From 3107 sp001483205 (GTDB lineage Bacteria > Pseudomonadota > Alphaproteobacteria > Rhodobacterales > Rhodobacteraceae), in NCBI GenBank assembly GCA_964291375.2, contig OZ219809.1, positions 1,798,001 to 1,862,000 of the forward strand: a DNA stretch of 64,000 nucleotides. The letters run 5' to 3'. The notes under the pieces were generated by a model. It did no database searches and had not been told where the DNA came from. It was given only the letters and a program-made list of their open reading frames with translations. A program made the position numbers and the translations under genes. Of this stretch, positions 34,847 to 42,998 are shown in pieces (position 1 is the first letter of the stretch; the number at the start of each line of letters is the position of its first letter).

Positions 34847-35490
34847 TGCATCACCTCCCCGGCCCCGCCCTTGCGCAGGGCATATTCCATCAGCGTCATC
34901 AGGGTTTCCCGGCGCACCGGCAATGACGGCGATTCCAGCAGCGCCTGCTTGTCCTCGGGCGCGAACGGACACATCATCGACAGCGAGTTGATGAGAATCT
35001 CATCGCCCGCCTCTTTGAGGTCGCCCCAGTCTGTCGAAAGCTCATTGGCGTGCAGATACCGCCGCAGCAGGGCGAAAAACCGGTCGCGGTCAAACCCCGG
35101 ATCACGTTCAGGGCGCGACAGGTCGCCGTCAAACCCGTCCCAGCAAACCACCGCCCGGCGATAGGGCGTAAAACCGTCCTTTTCCTCTGTGACCCGAAAG
35201 CGGGAGATGCCGGTCAGGGTGATCATATAGCGCCCGTCGCCGGTTTCGGAAAATGCCGTGATCCGCCCGGCGCAGCCGATGGCGTGCAGGCGCGGCCTCT
35301 TCTTGCCGGGGGCGAGCGGCTGAATCATGCCGATCAGCCTGCGCGAGGTCTTCAGCGTGTCCTCCAGCATGGTCAGATAGCGCGGCTCGAAAATCTGCAA
35401 CGGCAGATGCGCGCGCGGCAGCACGACCGCCCCCGGCAACGGGAACAGAGGCAGCATGTCCGGCAGGTCGGCGGCAGAGAACATGGGCAC
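34843..35490 (-). CDS. LON N-terminal (substrate-binding) domain protein
   Basis: This 215-residue protein has only the LON protease N-terminal domain: LPLFPLPGAVVLPRAHLPLQIFEPRYLTMLED at the start, then GCAGRITAFSETGDGRYMITLTGISRFRV. No AAA or Ser-Lys protease domain follows, and the length is normal for this stand-alone group. Function is unproven; such proteins may recognise misfolded or tagged proteins. It lies in one transcription unit with the thioredoxin-TPR protein upstream and Trm112 downstream. Confidence 0.88.
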   Translation of the reverse strand: MPMFSAADLPDMLPLFPLPGAVVLPRAHLPLQIFEPRYLTMLEDTLKTSRRLIGMIQPLAPGKKRPRLHAIGCAGRITAFSETGDGRYMITLTGISRFRVTEEKDGFTPYRRAVVCWDGFDGDLSRPERDPGFDRDRFFALLRRYLHANELSTDWGDLKEAGDEILINSLSMMCPFAPEDKQALLESPSLPVRRETLMTLMEYALRKGGAGEVMQ

Positions 35491-35511
35491 AGTCTATCGT
35501 GGTTTCGGGCT

Positions 35512-36423
35512 TCAGGCAAAGATCATCGAAGACAGCCTGCGCCGTCCGCTCAGCGCCAGCGGATCATTCGGCTTCAGCGCCCCGAAAACGGTCAGAAGCT
35601 GCGCCTTGGCCGCCCCGTCATTCCACGCCCGGTCACGGCGGAACAGCTCCAGCAATTCGGCAACCGCCCCTTCGGTGTCCCCCCCTGCATGAAGCGCCGT
35701 TGCCAGATCGAAACGCGCCTGATGATTGTCGGGGTTGGCCGCCACCTCGGCGCGCAGATCGGCCACCGGCCCGGCGTCAGCGGCCTGTCGGGCCAGTTCA
35801 AGCTGCGCACGGGCGGCCTCTATCCCCGGCGCGTCGCTGATCCCGGCAGGGGCACCGTTCAGGATTGCCTCGGCCTGATCAAGATCGCCGGTGGCCAGAT
35901 GAGCACGCACCAGCCCCCCGTAGGCATCGGCGTTCTCCGGCTCTTCGACCAGAACCGCGGCAAAGGTCCGGGCGGCATCGGCGGCGGCACCACCGGCCAG
36001 CATGTTCTCTGCGGCCTCAATCGCCTGCTCCGGCCCGCCGCCCCCCGCCGCCAGCGCACTGATGCGGTTGACGAAGGCCCGGACCTCGGACGGCGGCAGA
36101 GCGCCCTGAAACCCGTCCACCGGGCGACCCTGATAGAAGGCGTGAACGGTGGGGATTGACTGAATGCGCAACTGCGCGGCAACTGCCTGATTGCGGTCAA
36201 TATCCACCTTGATCAGCCGCACCTTGCCGCGCGCGGCCTTTACCGCCTCTTCCAGCGCCGGACCCAGCGTCTTGCACGGGCCGCACCAGGTGGCCCAGAA
36301 ATCGACGATGACGGGAACCTCGTGGCTGGCCTCGACCACATCCTGCATGAAGGTGGCGTCCGAGCCGTCCCGGATCAAATCGCCTGCGGGCGGGCCCGCC
36401 TGCCCTGCGCCAAGCTCAAACAT
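35512..36423 (-). CDS. Thioredoxin-TPR co-chaperone (YbbN/CnoX-like)
   Basis: This 303-residue protein has an N-terminal thioredoxin domain with VIVDFWATWCGPCKTLGPALEE (active CxxC, residues about 46-50) and SIPTVHAFYQGRPVDGF, followed by TPR-like helices (LVRAHLATGDLDQAEAIL, LATALHAGGDTEGAVAELLELF). This matches the YbbN/CnoX group of redox holdases. Escherichia coli YbbN lacks a functional CxxC, while this one has the full WCGPC, so it may also reduce or exchange disulphides. It heads the three-gene unit with LON and Trm112. Confidence 0.9.
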   Translation of the reverse strand: MFELGAGQAGPPAGDLIRDGSDATFMQDVVEASHEVPVIVDFWATWCGPCKTLGPALEEAVKAARGKVRLIKVDIDRNQAVAAQLRIQSIPTVHAFYQGRPVDGFQGALPPSEVRAFVNRISALAAGGGGPEQAIEAAENMLAGGAAADAARTFAAVLVEEPENADAYGGLVRAHLATGDLDQAEAILNGAPAGISDAPGIEAARAQLELARQAADAGPVADLRAEVAANPDNHQARFDLATALHAGGDTEGAVAELLELFRRDRAWNDGAAKAQLLTVFGALKPNDPLALSGRRRLSSMIFA

Positions 36424-36496
36424 GTCTTTGTCCTCGCATCCAACGGGGGTCTGGTCTGATGTCTAGATGGCGTATCCGGCGGCCCTGCACAAGGGG

Positions 36497-36707
36497 AAGA
36501 CCTCTGCATATTAACCGAGCCGGGTAGCCGCCTGCCTGGGCGGGCGCTTTTCGCGACAGCTCACATTGGCGATGGTATTTCCATAAAATCCATACGTTGC
36601 AACTGGTTGAAACATTTAGAGCGCCTGCCGGGGGGCAGGCAGGCGCTGCCCGGCGTCCCACCGGGCGGGATGGGTTGGCAACTGACGCGCCATCATGCAG
36701 CGGCCTT
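36497..36707. repeat. MITE-like element (family A), full-length copy
   Basis: AAGACCTCTGCATATTAACC at the left and, inverted, GCGCCATCATGCAGCGGCCT at the right, 211 bp. The core ATAAAATCCATACG and both GC-rich hairpins align with the 22.5-kb copy in the same orientation. The 130 bases after it, up to 36838, hold no gene I can support. Confidence 0.8.
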
Positions 36708-36837
36708 AAGGGTGGGGTTAAACCTTTGCTGCCGGGCCGCGCCGGGGGGCAGGGGGATATGAACGACCTGCCGGGCCTACTGCGCGCCGTTTGCGCCACC
36801 CTGCAACACCCCGCATCAACAGACCGGAGCCGTGCCC

Positions 36838-37668
36838 ATGGATCAGACCCCTGTCCTCTCTCTGCCCTACATCGCGCCCTCGCAGGCACAGAAACATGTC
36901 ACCCATAACGAGGCCCTGCGCCTGCTCGACATTCTGGTTCAGCTTGCCGTCATCAGCCGCACCAAAGCCGCGCCGCCCGGCACCCCGACGACAGGCGACC
37001 GCTATATCGTCGCCGCGGGCGGCACAGGGGATTGGGCGGGCCATGACGGCAAGATCGCCATCCGTGAAACCACCGGCTGGGCCTTCATCGCCCCGGTGAC
37101 CGGGCTGGTGGCCTATGTCACCGGCGACGCCACCCTGATCGTGCATAACGGCACCGGGTGGGTGCCGGTGCCTGCAAACCTGACGCCCCCGGATTTGCAG
37201 AACCTGAGCGGTGTCGGCGTCAATGCGACCCCGGACACAACCAACCGGCTGTCGGTTTCGGCCCCGGCGACGCTGTTCAACCACGAAGGCGCGGGGCACC
37301 AGATCAAGATCAACAAGGCGGCGGCGGGGGATACCGCCTCGCTGCTCTATCAGACCGGATGGGGCGGACGGGCCGAAATGGGGCTGGTCGGGAATGACAA
37401 CTTTTCGCTCAAGGTGGGGTCCGACAGCGGGAGCTGGACCACAGCGCTGATCATCGACAGAGAGACCGGCCATGTGGGGGTGGGGGTGGATGCGCCCTCG
37501 GCCCGGCTGGATGTGAAGGGCGGCGTGCGGCCCGGCCAATACGCCACCGCCGGGCGGCCCCCGGCAGGCACCCTTGGCGCGGGGGCGATGATCTATGACA
37601 CCACCCTGTCCAAACCGCTGTGGAGCGACGGGACGGTCTGGCGGGATGCGGGCGGAACGGCGGTCTGA
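36838..37668 (+). CDS. DUF2793 domain protein (phage/tail-associated type)
   Basis: This 276-residue protein starts MDQTPVLSLPYIAPSQAQKHVTHNEALRLLDILVQLAV, the conserved DUF2793 opening, then TPTTGDRYIVAAGGTGDWAGHDGKIAIRETTGWAFIAP. DUF2793 proteins are frequent in Rhodobacterales and in prophage or gene-transfer-agent tail contexts. The remaining part resembles tail-fibre or trimeric-fibre modules (LIIDRETGHVGVGVDAPSARLDVKGGV, then LGAGAMIYDTTLSKPLWSDGTVWRD). ATG 36838 is preferred over GTG 36832 because GGAG lies eight bases before it. No other phage genes are nearby. Confidence 0.8.
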   Translation: MDQTPVLSLPYIAPSQAQKHVTHNEALRLLDILVQLAVISRTKAAPPGTPTTGDRYIVAAGGTGDWAGHDGKIAIRETTGWAFIAPVTGLVAYVTGDATLIVHNGTGWVPVPANLTPPDLQNLSGVGVNATPDTTNRLSVSAPATLFNHEGAGHQIKINKAAAGDTASLLYQTGWGGRAEMGLVGNDNFSLKVGSDSGSWTTALIIDRETGHVGVGVDAPSARLDVKGGVRPGQYATAGRPPAGTLGAGAMIYDTTLSKPLWSDGTVWRDAGGTAV

Positions 37669-37702
37669 GCGGGCGGGGGCGCGCGCCTCGACAGACACCG
37701 GC

Positions 37703-37732
37703 TTGACAGGGGCTTTTGCCGTGTGGAATAAA
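37703..37732 (+). promoter_or_regulatory. Promoter of the decayed methyltransferase
   Basis: TTGACA at 37703-37708, an 18-base spacer, then AATAAA at 37727-37732 (four of six matches to TATAAT). It lies about 28 bases before the ATG of the methyltransferase remnant. Confidence 0.4.
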
Positions 37733-37759
37733 AACCGCATCAGGGATGGACAGCAGGCA

Positions 37760-38783
37760 ATGGGCCAGCCGAACTGGCAAAACCGCACTTTGTTTCACGG
37801 CGACAACCTGCGCCAACTGCGAGAGACGATGAACAGTGAGTCAGGTGGATGTATGATCGCCACCGATCCGCCGTTCAACGGAGGCAGGGATTTCCACGCC
37901 ACCCCGGACAGCACTGGCCGCCGGTGCGAAATTTCAGGACCGCTGGTCGTGGGAGCGGGACGTTCATCAGGAATGGACGGACCAGATCACCGATGACTAC
38001 CCCAAGCTGATGGAGGCGATAGAGAGTGCCCGCTATGCCCATCTGACGGCATGGGGGCGTTCATGTGCTTTATGGCCGTGCGGCTGTTAGAGATGCGCCG
38101 GGTGCTGAAACCGACCGGGAGCATCTATCTGCACTGCGACCCGACCGCCTCGCATTACCTCAAAGCCGCCATGGATGCCATTTTCGGATGGCGGATGTTC
38201 GTGAATGAGATTGTATGGAGTTACAACATTGGCGGGCGGGTATCAAAACGCGCTTATGGTAGACGGCACGACATTATTTTATTCTATGGGAAATCACTGA
38301 TTACATCGGGATGATACTGCCGATGGGCTTCCAGTCTAATGAAAAAGGGAAGCTGCAAAATTTCGATATGAAGATGAAAAAGGGCGCTACCGCCTTATTG
38401 GCCGATTCTTAAAGGACAGTCCGATCCGTGGGCATCGTGATGTAAGCCCGGAATGGGAGAAAACACATCCAGAGTTGGTTCAGCGCTACTATATGAAGCC
38501 AGGCAAAGCACAAGTGGATTTTTGGAATATTGATCCAATCAACCAAGTATCGGCAGAACGGGTTGGTTATCCGACCCAGAAACCACTCGCCCTTTACGAG
38601 CGCATCATCAAGGCATCGTCGAACAAGGGGGATGTCGTTCTCGACCCGTTCGCGGGGTGCGCAACAACAAGCGTGGCGGCTGAGCGTTTGGGCCGCCGGT
38701 GGGTCGGGGTCGACATATGGGTCACATCAGCATGGAACAATTCGTGCTGCACTGGTGGAGGCAGGGTTTGCGATGAAGCGTGA
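37760..38783 (+). pseudogene. Site-specific DNA methyltransferase remnant with several frameshifts
   Basis: The remnant of a beta-class DNA methyltransferase is spread over three frames. Seen in order: NRTLFHGDNLRQLRETMN and ATDPPFNGGRDFHATPDS (catalytic DPPF motif), then after a shift near 37917 FQDRWSWERDVHQEWTDQIT, after a shift near 38041 GAFMCFMAVRLLEMRRVLKPTGSIYLHCDP and NEIVWSYNIGG, and after more shifts YRLIGRFLKDSPIRGHRDVS, GYPTQKPLALYERII and LDPFAGCATTSVAAERLGR (AdoMet site). At least three frame changes and internal stops make it non-functional. Its AT content from 38.2 to 38.7 kb is clearly higher than its neighbours, suggesting transfer. Confidence 0.85.
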
Positions 38784-39300
38784 TCCCGTTTCCCTGCTTT
38801 GCGAGGTTCTTGCGGAATGACTTGTTCACTGAACAAATCCACTTCACCGCCGCGCCACGGCCATTCCCGCACTGATGACGGCGAACAGGCCGCGCCATTC
38901 CTGCGCGTCAAAGAGCGGGTCAAGGAACCCGAAGGCCCGCGCTGGCAAAGCCGGGCGGACATATGTATTGAGGGCATCTGCGTTTGAATTGAAGCACGGC
39001 AAGCGAAGATGCCAGTGGCTGCGTTCCAGTTCAATCACATTTGCTATCACCGACCCTATGATGCTATGCTGTGTATCGGGCTTGCACCAGCCAACATCCC
39101 CGTTGCTCGGACGGTCAAAGGCCTCACGTCACATAACCAACCGCATTCTTTTATGCTCGCCGTTGCAATCGCGCAAAGGAGCTAATGCTTCCTATACCCT
39201 GTCCGGCCTGACCAATTATCGGCTGATCATCGAATTTGAAGATTTGATCACGGCATTGGATGACTGATCCCTGATACACCGGTTTCCCACCGCCGTTCAC
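38784..39300. other. Degenerate region after the methyltransferase remnant
   Basis: About 500 bases of lower GC hold only short frames. The plus strand reads AALVEAGFAMKRDPVSLL near 38.75-38.80 kb, perhaps the methyltransferase tail, and NYRLIIEFEDLITALDD at 39.2 kb. The minus strand reads RPALPARAFGFLDPLFDAQEW. None is identifiable, and no start with a ribosome-binding site is seen. It probably contains debris of a partner gene of the methyltransferase. Confidence 0.35.
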
Positions 39301-39362
39301 CATTCGTAAACCATTTTGCCCCTATCCGTTAACCGTGGTCCGGGACCGGGAACGGAGGCGCA

Positions 39363-40877
39363 ATGGTCGCCCATGCCTATACCGTCGCCTTTGAAGGCAT
39401 TGACGCGCGCGAGGTCGAGGTCCAGTGCGCCACCGCGCCGGGTCTGCCCGCCTTTTCCATCGTCGGCCTGCCGGACAAGGCCGTCACCGAGGCACGGGAA
39501 CGGGTGCGCGCCGCCTTGTCGGCCATGTCCATCGCCCTGCCCGCGAAACGGATCACCATCAACCTGTCGCCCGCCGACCTGCCCAAGATCGGCTCTCATT
39601 TCGACCTGCCGATTGCGCTCGCCCTGCTGGCCGCCATCGACATCCTGCCGAAAGAGGACATTGCCAACACGCTGTCGCTGGGAGAACTGTCGCTTGACGG
39701 CGGGCTGGTTCAGGTTGCGGGCGCATTGCCCGCCGCGATGTGGGCGGCAGAGGCCGGGCGTGACATGATTTGCCCCCGGTCCTGCGGGCCGGAAGCCGCC
39801 TGGGTCGATGCGGCACGGGTTCTTGCCGCCGATACCCTGCTGGAGGCGGTTCACCATTTCACCGGCCGGTCGCCTCTGGCTGCGGCGGCACCGGGCGAAG
39901 TGGTCGCCCCGCCCGCCAACCGTGACTTTCGCGATGTGAAGGGGCAGGAGCAGGCCAAGCGCGCGCTGGAGATCGCCGCCGCCGGGCGGCATCACCTGCT
40001 GATGATCGGAACGCCGGGGTCCGGCAAATCGATGCTCGCCGCCCGCCTGCCCGGGATTTTGCCGCCGCTCACCCCCGCCGAGGCGCTGGAAACCTCGATG
40101 ATCCATTCGCTGTCCGGGCTTTTGGACGAGGGCGGCATATCGCGGGCGCGCCCCTTTCGCGAACCGCATCATACCGCGTCGATGGCGGCGATTGTCGGCG
40201 GCGGGCGCGGCGCGAAACCGGGGGAGATTTCGCTGGCCCATAACGGGGTTCTGTTCATGGACGAGTTTCCCGAATATCCGCGCCCGGTGCTGGAAACCCT
40301 GCGCCAGCCGATCGAGACCGGCGAGGTCGTGGTCGCGCGCGCCAATGCCCATGTGCGCTATCCGTGCCGGTTCATGCTGATCGCCGCCGCCAATCCCTGC
40401 AAATGCGGGTATCTGCCTGACCCGGCCCGTGCCTGCGCCCGCGCGCCCCAGTGCGGCGATGATTATCTGGGGCGGATTTCCGGCCCGCTGATGGACCGTT
40501 TCGATCTGCGGCTGGAAGTGCCGCCGGTGCCGTTTGCCGATCTCGACCTGCCGGAAAGCGGTGAATGTTCCGACAGTATTGCCCGGCGTGTGGCGCAGGC
40601 ACGTGACATTCAGGCCGGGCGGTTTGCCGGTCATCCCGATATTCGCGTGAATGCCGATGCCGAGGGGCGGTTGCTGGAAGAGGTCGCCACCCCAGGGGCC
40701 GGGGGCCGTGCGCTGCTGAACCGGGCGGCGGAACGTCTGGGGCTGTCGGCGCGGGCCTATCATCGCCTGTTGCGCGTGGCCCGGACGATTGCCGATCTGG
40801 AGGGGGCAAAGACGGTCGGCAAGCCCCATGTGGCCGAGGCGATCAGCTACCGGCTGGCGCATCTGTCAGAGACCTGA
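39363..40877 (+). CDS. comM: YifB/ComM family Mg-chelatase-like ATPase
   Basis: This 504-residue AAA+ protein is related to ComM, a hexameric helicase that drives branch migration during integration of transformed DNA. The N-terminal LonC-like domain starts VAHAYTVAFEGIDAREVEVQ and contains FSIVGLPDKAVTEARERV. The AAA+ domain has Walker A MIGTPGSGKSMLAARLPGIL, followed by PFREPHHTASMAAIVGGG, and Walker B GVLFMDEFPEYPRPVLETLRQP. A cysteine cluster (AANPCKCGYLPDPARACARAPQC) and the C-terminal GRALLNRAAERLGLSARAYHR complete the family pattern. It stands alone between the degenerate region and a convergent HAD gene. Confidence 0.93.
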   Translation: MVAHAYTVAFEGIDAREVEVQCATAPGLPAFSIVGLPDKAVTEARERVRAALSAMSIALPAKRITINLSPADLPKIGSHFDLPIALALLAAIDILPKEDIANTLSLGELSLDGGLVQVAGALPAAMWAAEAGRDMICPRSCGPEAAWVDAARVLAADTLLEAVHHFTGRSPLAAAAPGEVVAPPANRDFRDVKGQEQAKRALEIAAAGRHHLLMIGTPGSGKSMLAARLPGILPPLTPAEALETSMIHSLSGLLDEGGISRARPFREPHHTASMAAIVGGGRGAKPGEISLAHNGVLFMDEFPEYPRPVLETLRQPIETGEVVVARANAHVRYPCRFMLIAAANPCKCGYLPDPARACARAPQCGDDYLGRISGPLMDRFDLRLEVPPVPFADLDLPESGECSDSIARRVAQARDIQAGRFAGHPDIRVNADAEGRLLEEVATPGAGGRALLNRAAERLGLSARAYHRLLRVARTIADLEGAKTVGKPHVAEAISYRLAHLSET

Positions 40878-40910
40878 CCCGGTGGGGACGATGGTGTCGC
40901 CCCGCGCCGC

Positions 40911-41537
40911 TCATATCCCGGCGTCCCGCGCACTCAGCAGCCCCTCGCCAGCCAACCGAACCGCCAGACCATCCGGCCCGGTGAACAGATGCGTCCGCCA
41001 GCCTCTGGCCCGCGCCGCCCCGATATTCTCGGCCCGATCATCAGTGAACAGCAACCGGCCCGGCGCGATGCCGCAATCGGCCTCAACCCCAGCATAGATC
41101 GCGGAATCGGGCTTGGCCACCTTCATGCGACCCGAGACATAGAGACGGTCGAACGCCTTCAGAAACGGATAATGCACCTCGGCCACGGCAAAGCTCCCGA
41201 CCCCGAAATTGGTCAGCGCGAACACCGGGACGCCGTTGTTTTGCAGCGCCCGCATGAGGGCGAGCGACCGGGGTATGACCGGCCCGGCAAGCGCGGTCCA
41301 TTCATCATGCCACAGGCGGATTTCGGCGCGCCATCGGGGGGTGGCGTCCGCCGTCGCATAGACGACATCGCGAAAGTTTTCCCCCCGGTCGATCCGGTCG
41401 TTCATAGCGTGCAGATCGACCTCGGCAAACAGAGCGCGGCGGCGCGCCCGCCCGATCACGCGGTCATAGAACCGCTCCGGCCGCCATTCGATCAGGACGT
41501 TGCCGATGTCGAAGATCACCGCTTCGGTCCGGGGCAT
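40911..41537 (-). CDS. HAD-superfamily hydrolase
   Basis: This 208-residue HAD-like phosphatase has motif I as VIFDIGNVLIEW, motif II as PVFALTNFGVG, a lysine in MKVAKPDSAIY (motif III) and motif IV as LLFTDDRAENIGAARARG. In motif I the second aspartate of the usual DxD is replaced by asparagine-containing GNV, as in many HAD-IA haloacid dehalogenase-like proteins. The start at 41537 is preferred; a TTG at 41615 would extend it by 26 unconserved residues that overlap the upstream gene. Substrate unknown. Confidence 0.85.
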   Translation of the reverse strand: MPRTEAVIFDIGNVLIEWRPERFYDRVIGRARRRALFAEVDLHAMNDRIDRGENFRDVVYATADATPRWRAEIRLWHDEWTALAGPVIPRSLALMRALQNNGVPVFALTNFGVGSFAVAEVHYPFLKAFDRLYVSGRMKVAKPDSAIYAGVEADCGIAPGRLLFTDDRAENIGAARARGWRTHLFTGPDGLAVRLAGEGLLSARDAGI

Positions 41538-41611
41538 TTTTCGGCCTTGTCCGACGGATAGCTGCGCGGTCTCACCCGCGCCGTTGGCCGCTGGCCGCTC
41601 GTCCGTCACCG

Positions 41612-42886
41612 TCAATCCTTCCCGAATTTGTTTTTGAGCCAGTCAAGCGCCGCTCTCTGATCGTCCTGTGTCGCCCGCCGCAACTGCCCCAGCAGCCATG
41701 TCCAGCTTGGCGGTTCCTGGGCAAGATTTTTGGCTCCCTGGTTGCAGGTGCTGCACAGGGCGCGAAGGTTTGACGCTTCGTCCTTTCCGCCATGGTCGCG
41801 ATCCACAATATGCCCGACATGCAGCCGTGCCCGTCGGCCATCTTCCATTTCATCACCCGCGCCAATCCCGCACATCTGGCAGGTATAGCCGTTGCGTTCC
41901 AGCACTTGTGCCCGAAGGCGACCGGATATGTTCGGCGAGAACCTGTATTCGCCCGGTTCCGGCGGTTTGGCTTCAAGCACATATTCGCCGGGTCGCAAAT
42001 CCGCCCGGTCGTTATGGCTGCTGATTTGCCAACCCTCGGTCCGCAGCTCCCGCAAACGGCGCGCCCATTCCGTGATTTCCGGCCCTACCGCGTCCTGTAT
42101 CTGCCTGGCGGTGACAACCTCACCCACACGCGGCTTCAAAAAGCGGCGTATGAGCTCTTTTGATCCGATCCTTGCCATGCGTTCCCCCCGCAAATGCCGC
42201 ATCAACTGTCGCCCGACATATTCTGCATAGGCGGGCGGAATCGCCTCGTTGATTTCACGCTTCGTCATCCAGTCGATGCCCATGGCGTCACGGGCCGCCG
42301 CAACCGAGCAATTTCCGCCGCCATTCACCGACACATAGTCCGTCCACTCGCAGGTCTTGCCGTAATGCCCTTTCCGCTTGTCGAGCGTATGGCAACGCGG
42401 ATGCTCGGCATGGGGGATATGGTGTGGCTGTGCGATGGGAAAGTTTGCCTCGAACAGCCGATGCCGGATAACGCGAAGACCGGGAAACATGGTGCCGCAA
42501 AGCACGATCGGTGATCGCAATGGCGCGCCCTCAACATTTTCGATCACCCAGGGTTTGCCTGTCGCTTGCAGCATCGTGCGGGTGTCATCCACCAGATCAG
42601 GCCAGTCTTCGGCATTGCCGTTCCGCTTTGCCAGATCGGAGTAGTGTTGACAGGGCGGCGATGCGTGGATTGCATCAAACCCGGCGATGAACGCCGCATC
42701 AAGCGTCAGTGCGTCCGCCTGCACGAAATGGCAGGGGTAGTTCGGTTGCGGCTCTTTATCAACGCCGGTCACGTCAAAACCCGCCCGCTCATACCCGACT
42801 GCCGCGCCCCCGGCACAACAGAACAAATCCAGCAGCTTTGGGCCATTCACAGGTTCGCCCAGAAAGGATTTTCTCGGAACCGGCAT
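41612..42886 (-). CDS. Fused DNA cytosine-5 methyltransferase and HNH endonuclease
   Basis: This single 424-residue frame joins a modification enzyme to a nuclease. Residues 1-235 are a short m5C methyltransferase: LLDLFCCAGGAAVGYERAGF (AdoMet loop), ASPPCQ with C79 as nucleophile, and VIENVEG. Residues 237-424 begin MARIGSKELIRRFL with a winged-helix-like segment (QIQDAVGPEITEWARRLREL) and end in an HNH domain: CQMCG (336-339), HVGHIVDRDHGG, and NLRALCSTCN. The target-recognition region of the methyltransferase is very small, as in phage enzymes. An ATG at 42178-42176 follows GGGGGGAACGC, so a free HNH protein could also be made. It overlaps no other gene when the downstream HAD gene is started at 41537. 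Confidence 0.85.
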   Translation of the reverse strand: MPVPRKSFLGEPVNGPKLLDLFCCAGGAAVGYERAGFDVTGVDKEPQPNYPCHFVQADALTLDAAFIAGFDAIHASPPCQHYSDLAKRNGNAEDWPDLVDDTRTMLQATGKPWVIENVEGAPLRSPIVLCGTMFPGLRVIRHRLFEANFPIAQPHHIPHAEHPRCHTLDKRKGHYGKTCEWTDYVSVNGGGNCSVAAARDAMGIDWMTKREINEAIPPAYAEYVGRQLMRHLRGERMARIGSKELIRRFLKPRVGEVVTARQIQDAVGPEITEWARRLRELRTEGWQISSHNDRADLRPGEYVLEAKPPEPGEYRFSPNISGRLRAQVLERNGYTCQMCGIGAGDEMEDGRRARLHVGHIVDRDHGGKDEASNLRALCSTCNQGAKNLAQEPPSWTWLLGQLRRATQDDQRAALDWLKNKFGKD

Positions 42887-42998
42887 CGCATTTCTCCCTT
42901 CGCTGCATGGGCCTTGATCCTACCCACGAACGCCCCCGTGTCTCAACCCCGCATCACGGGCTGTCCCGCAAGGTGAACCATATTCGCCGCACCTCCTT

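Noticed and set aside
36597..36908. Small gene starting MNDLPGLLRAVCATLQ upstream of the DUF2793 gene
   Set aside because: It has no clear ribosome-binding site, overlaps the DUF2793 start in another frame and matches nothing recognisable.
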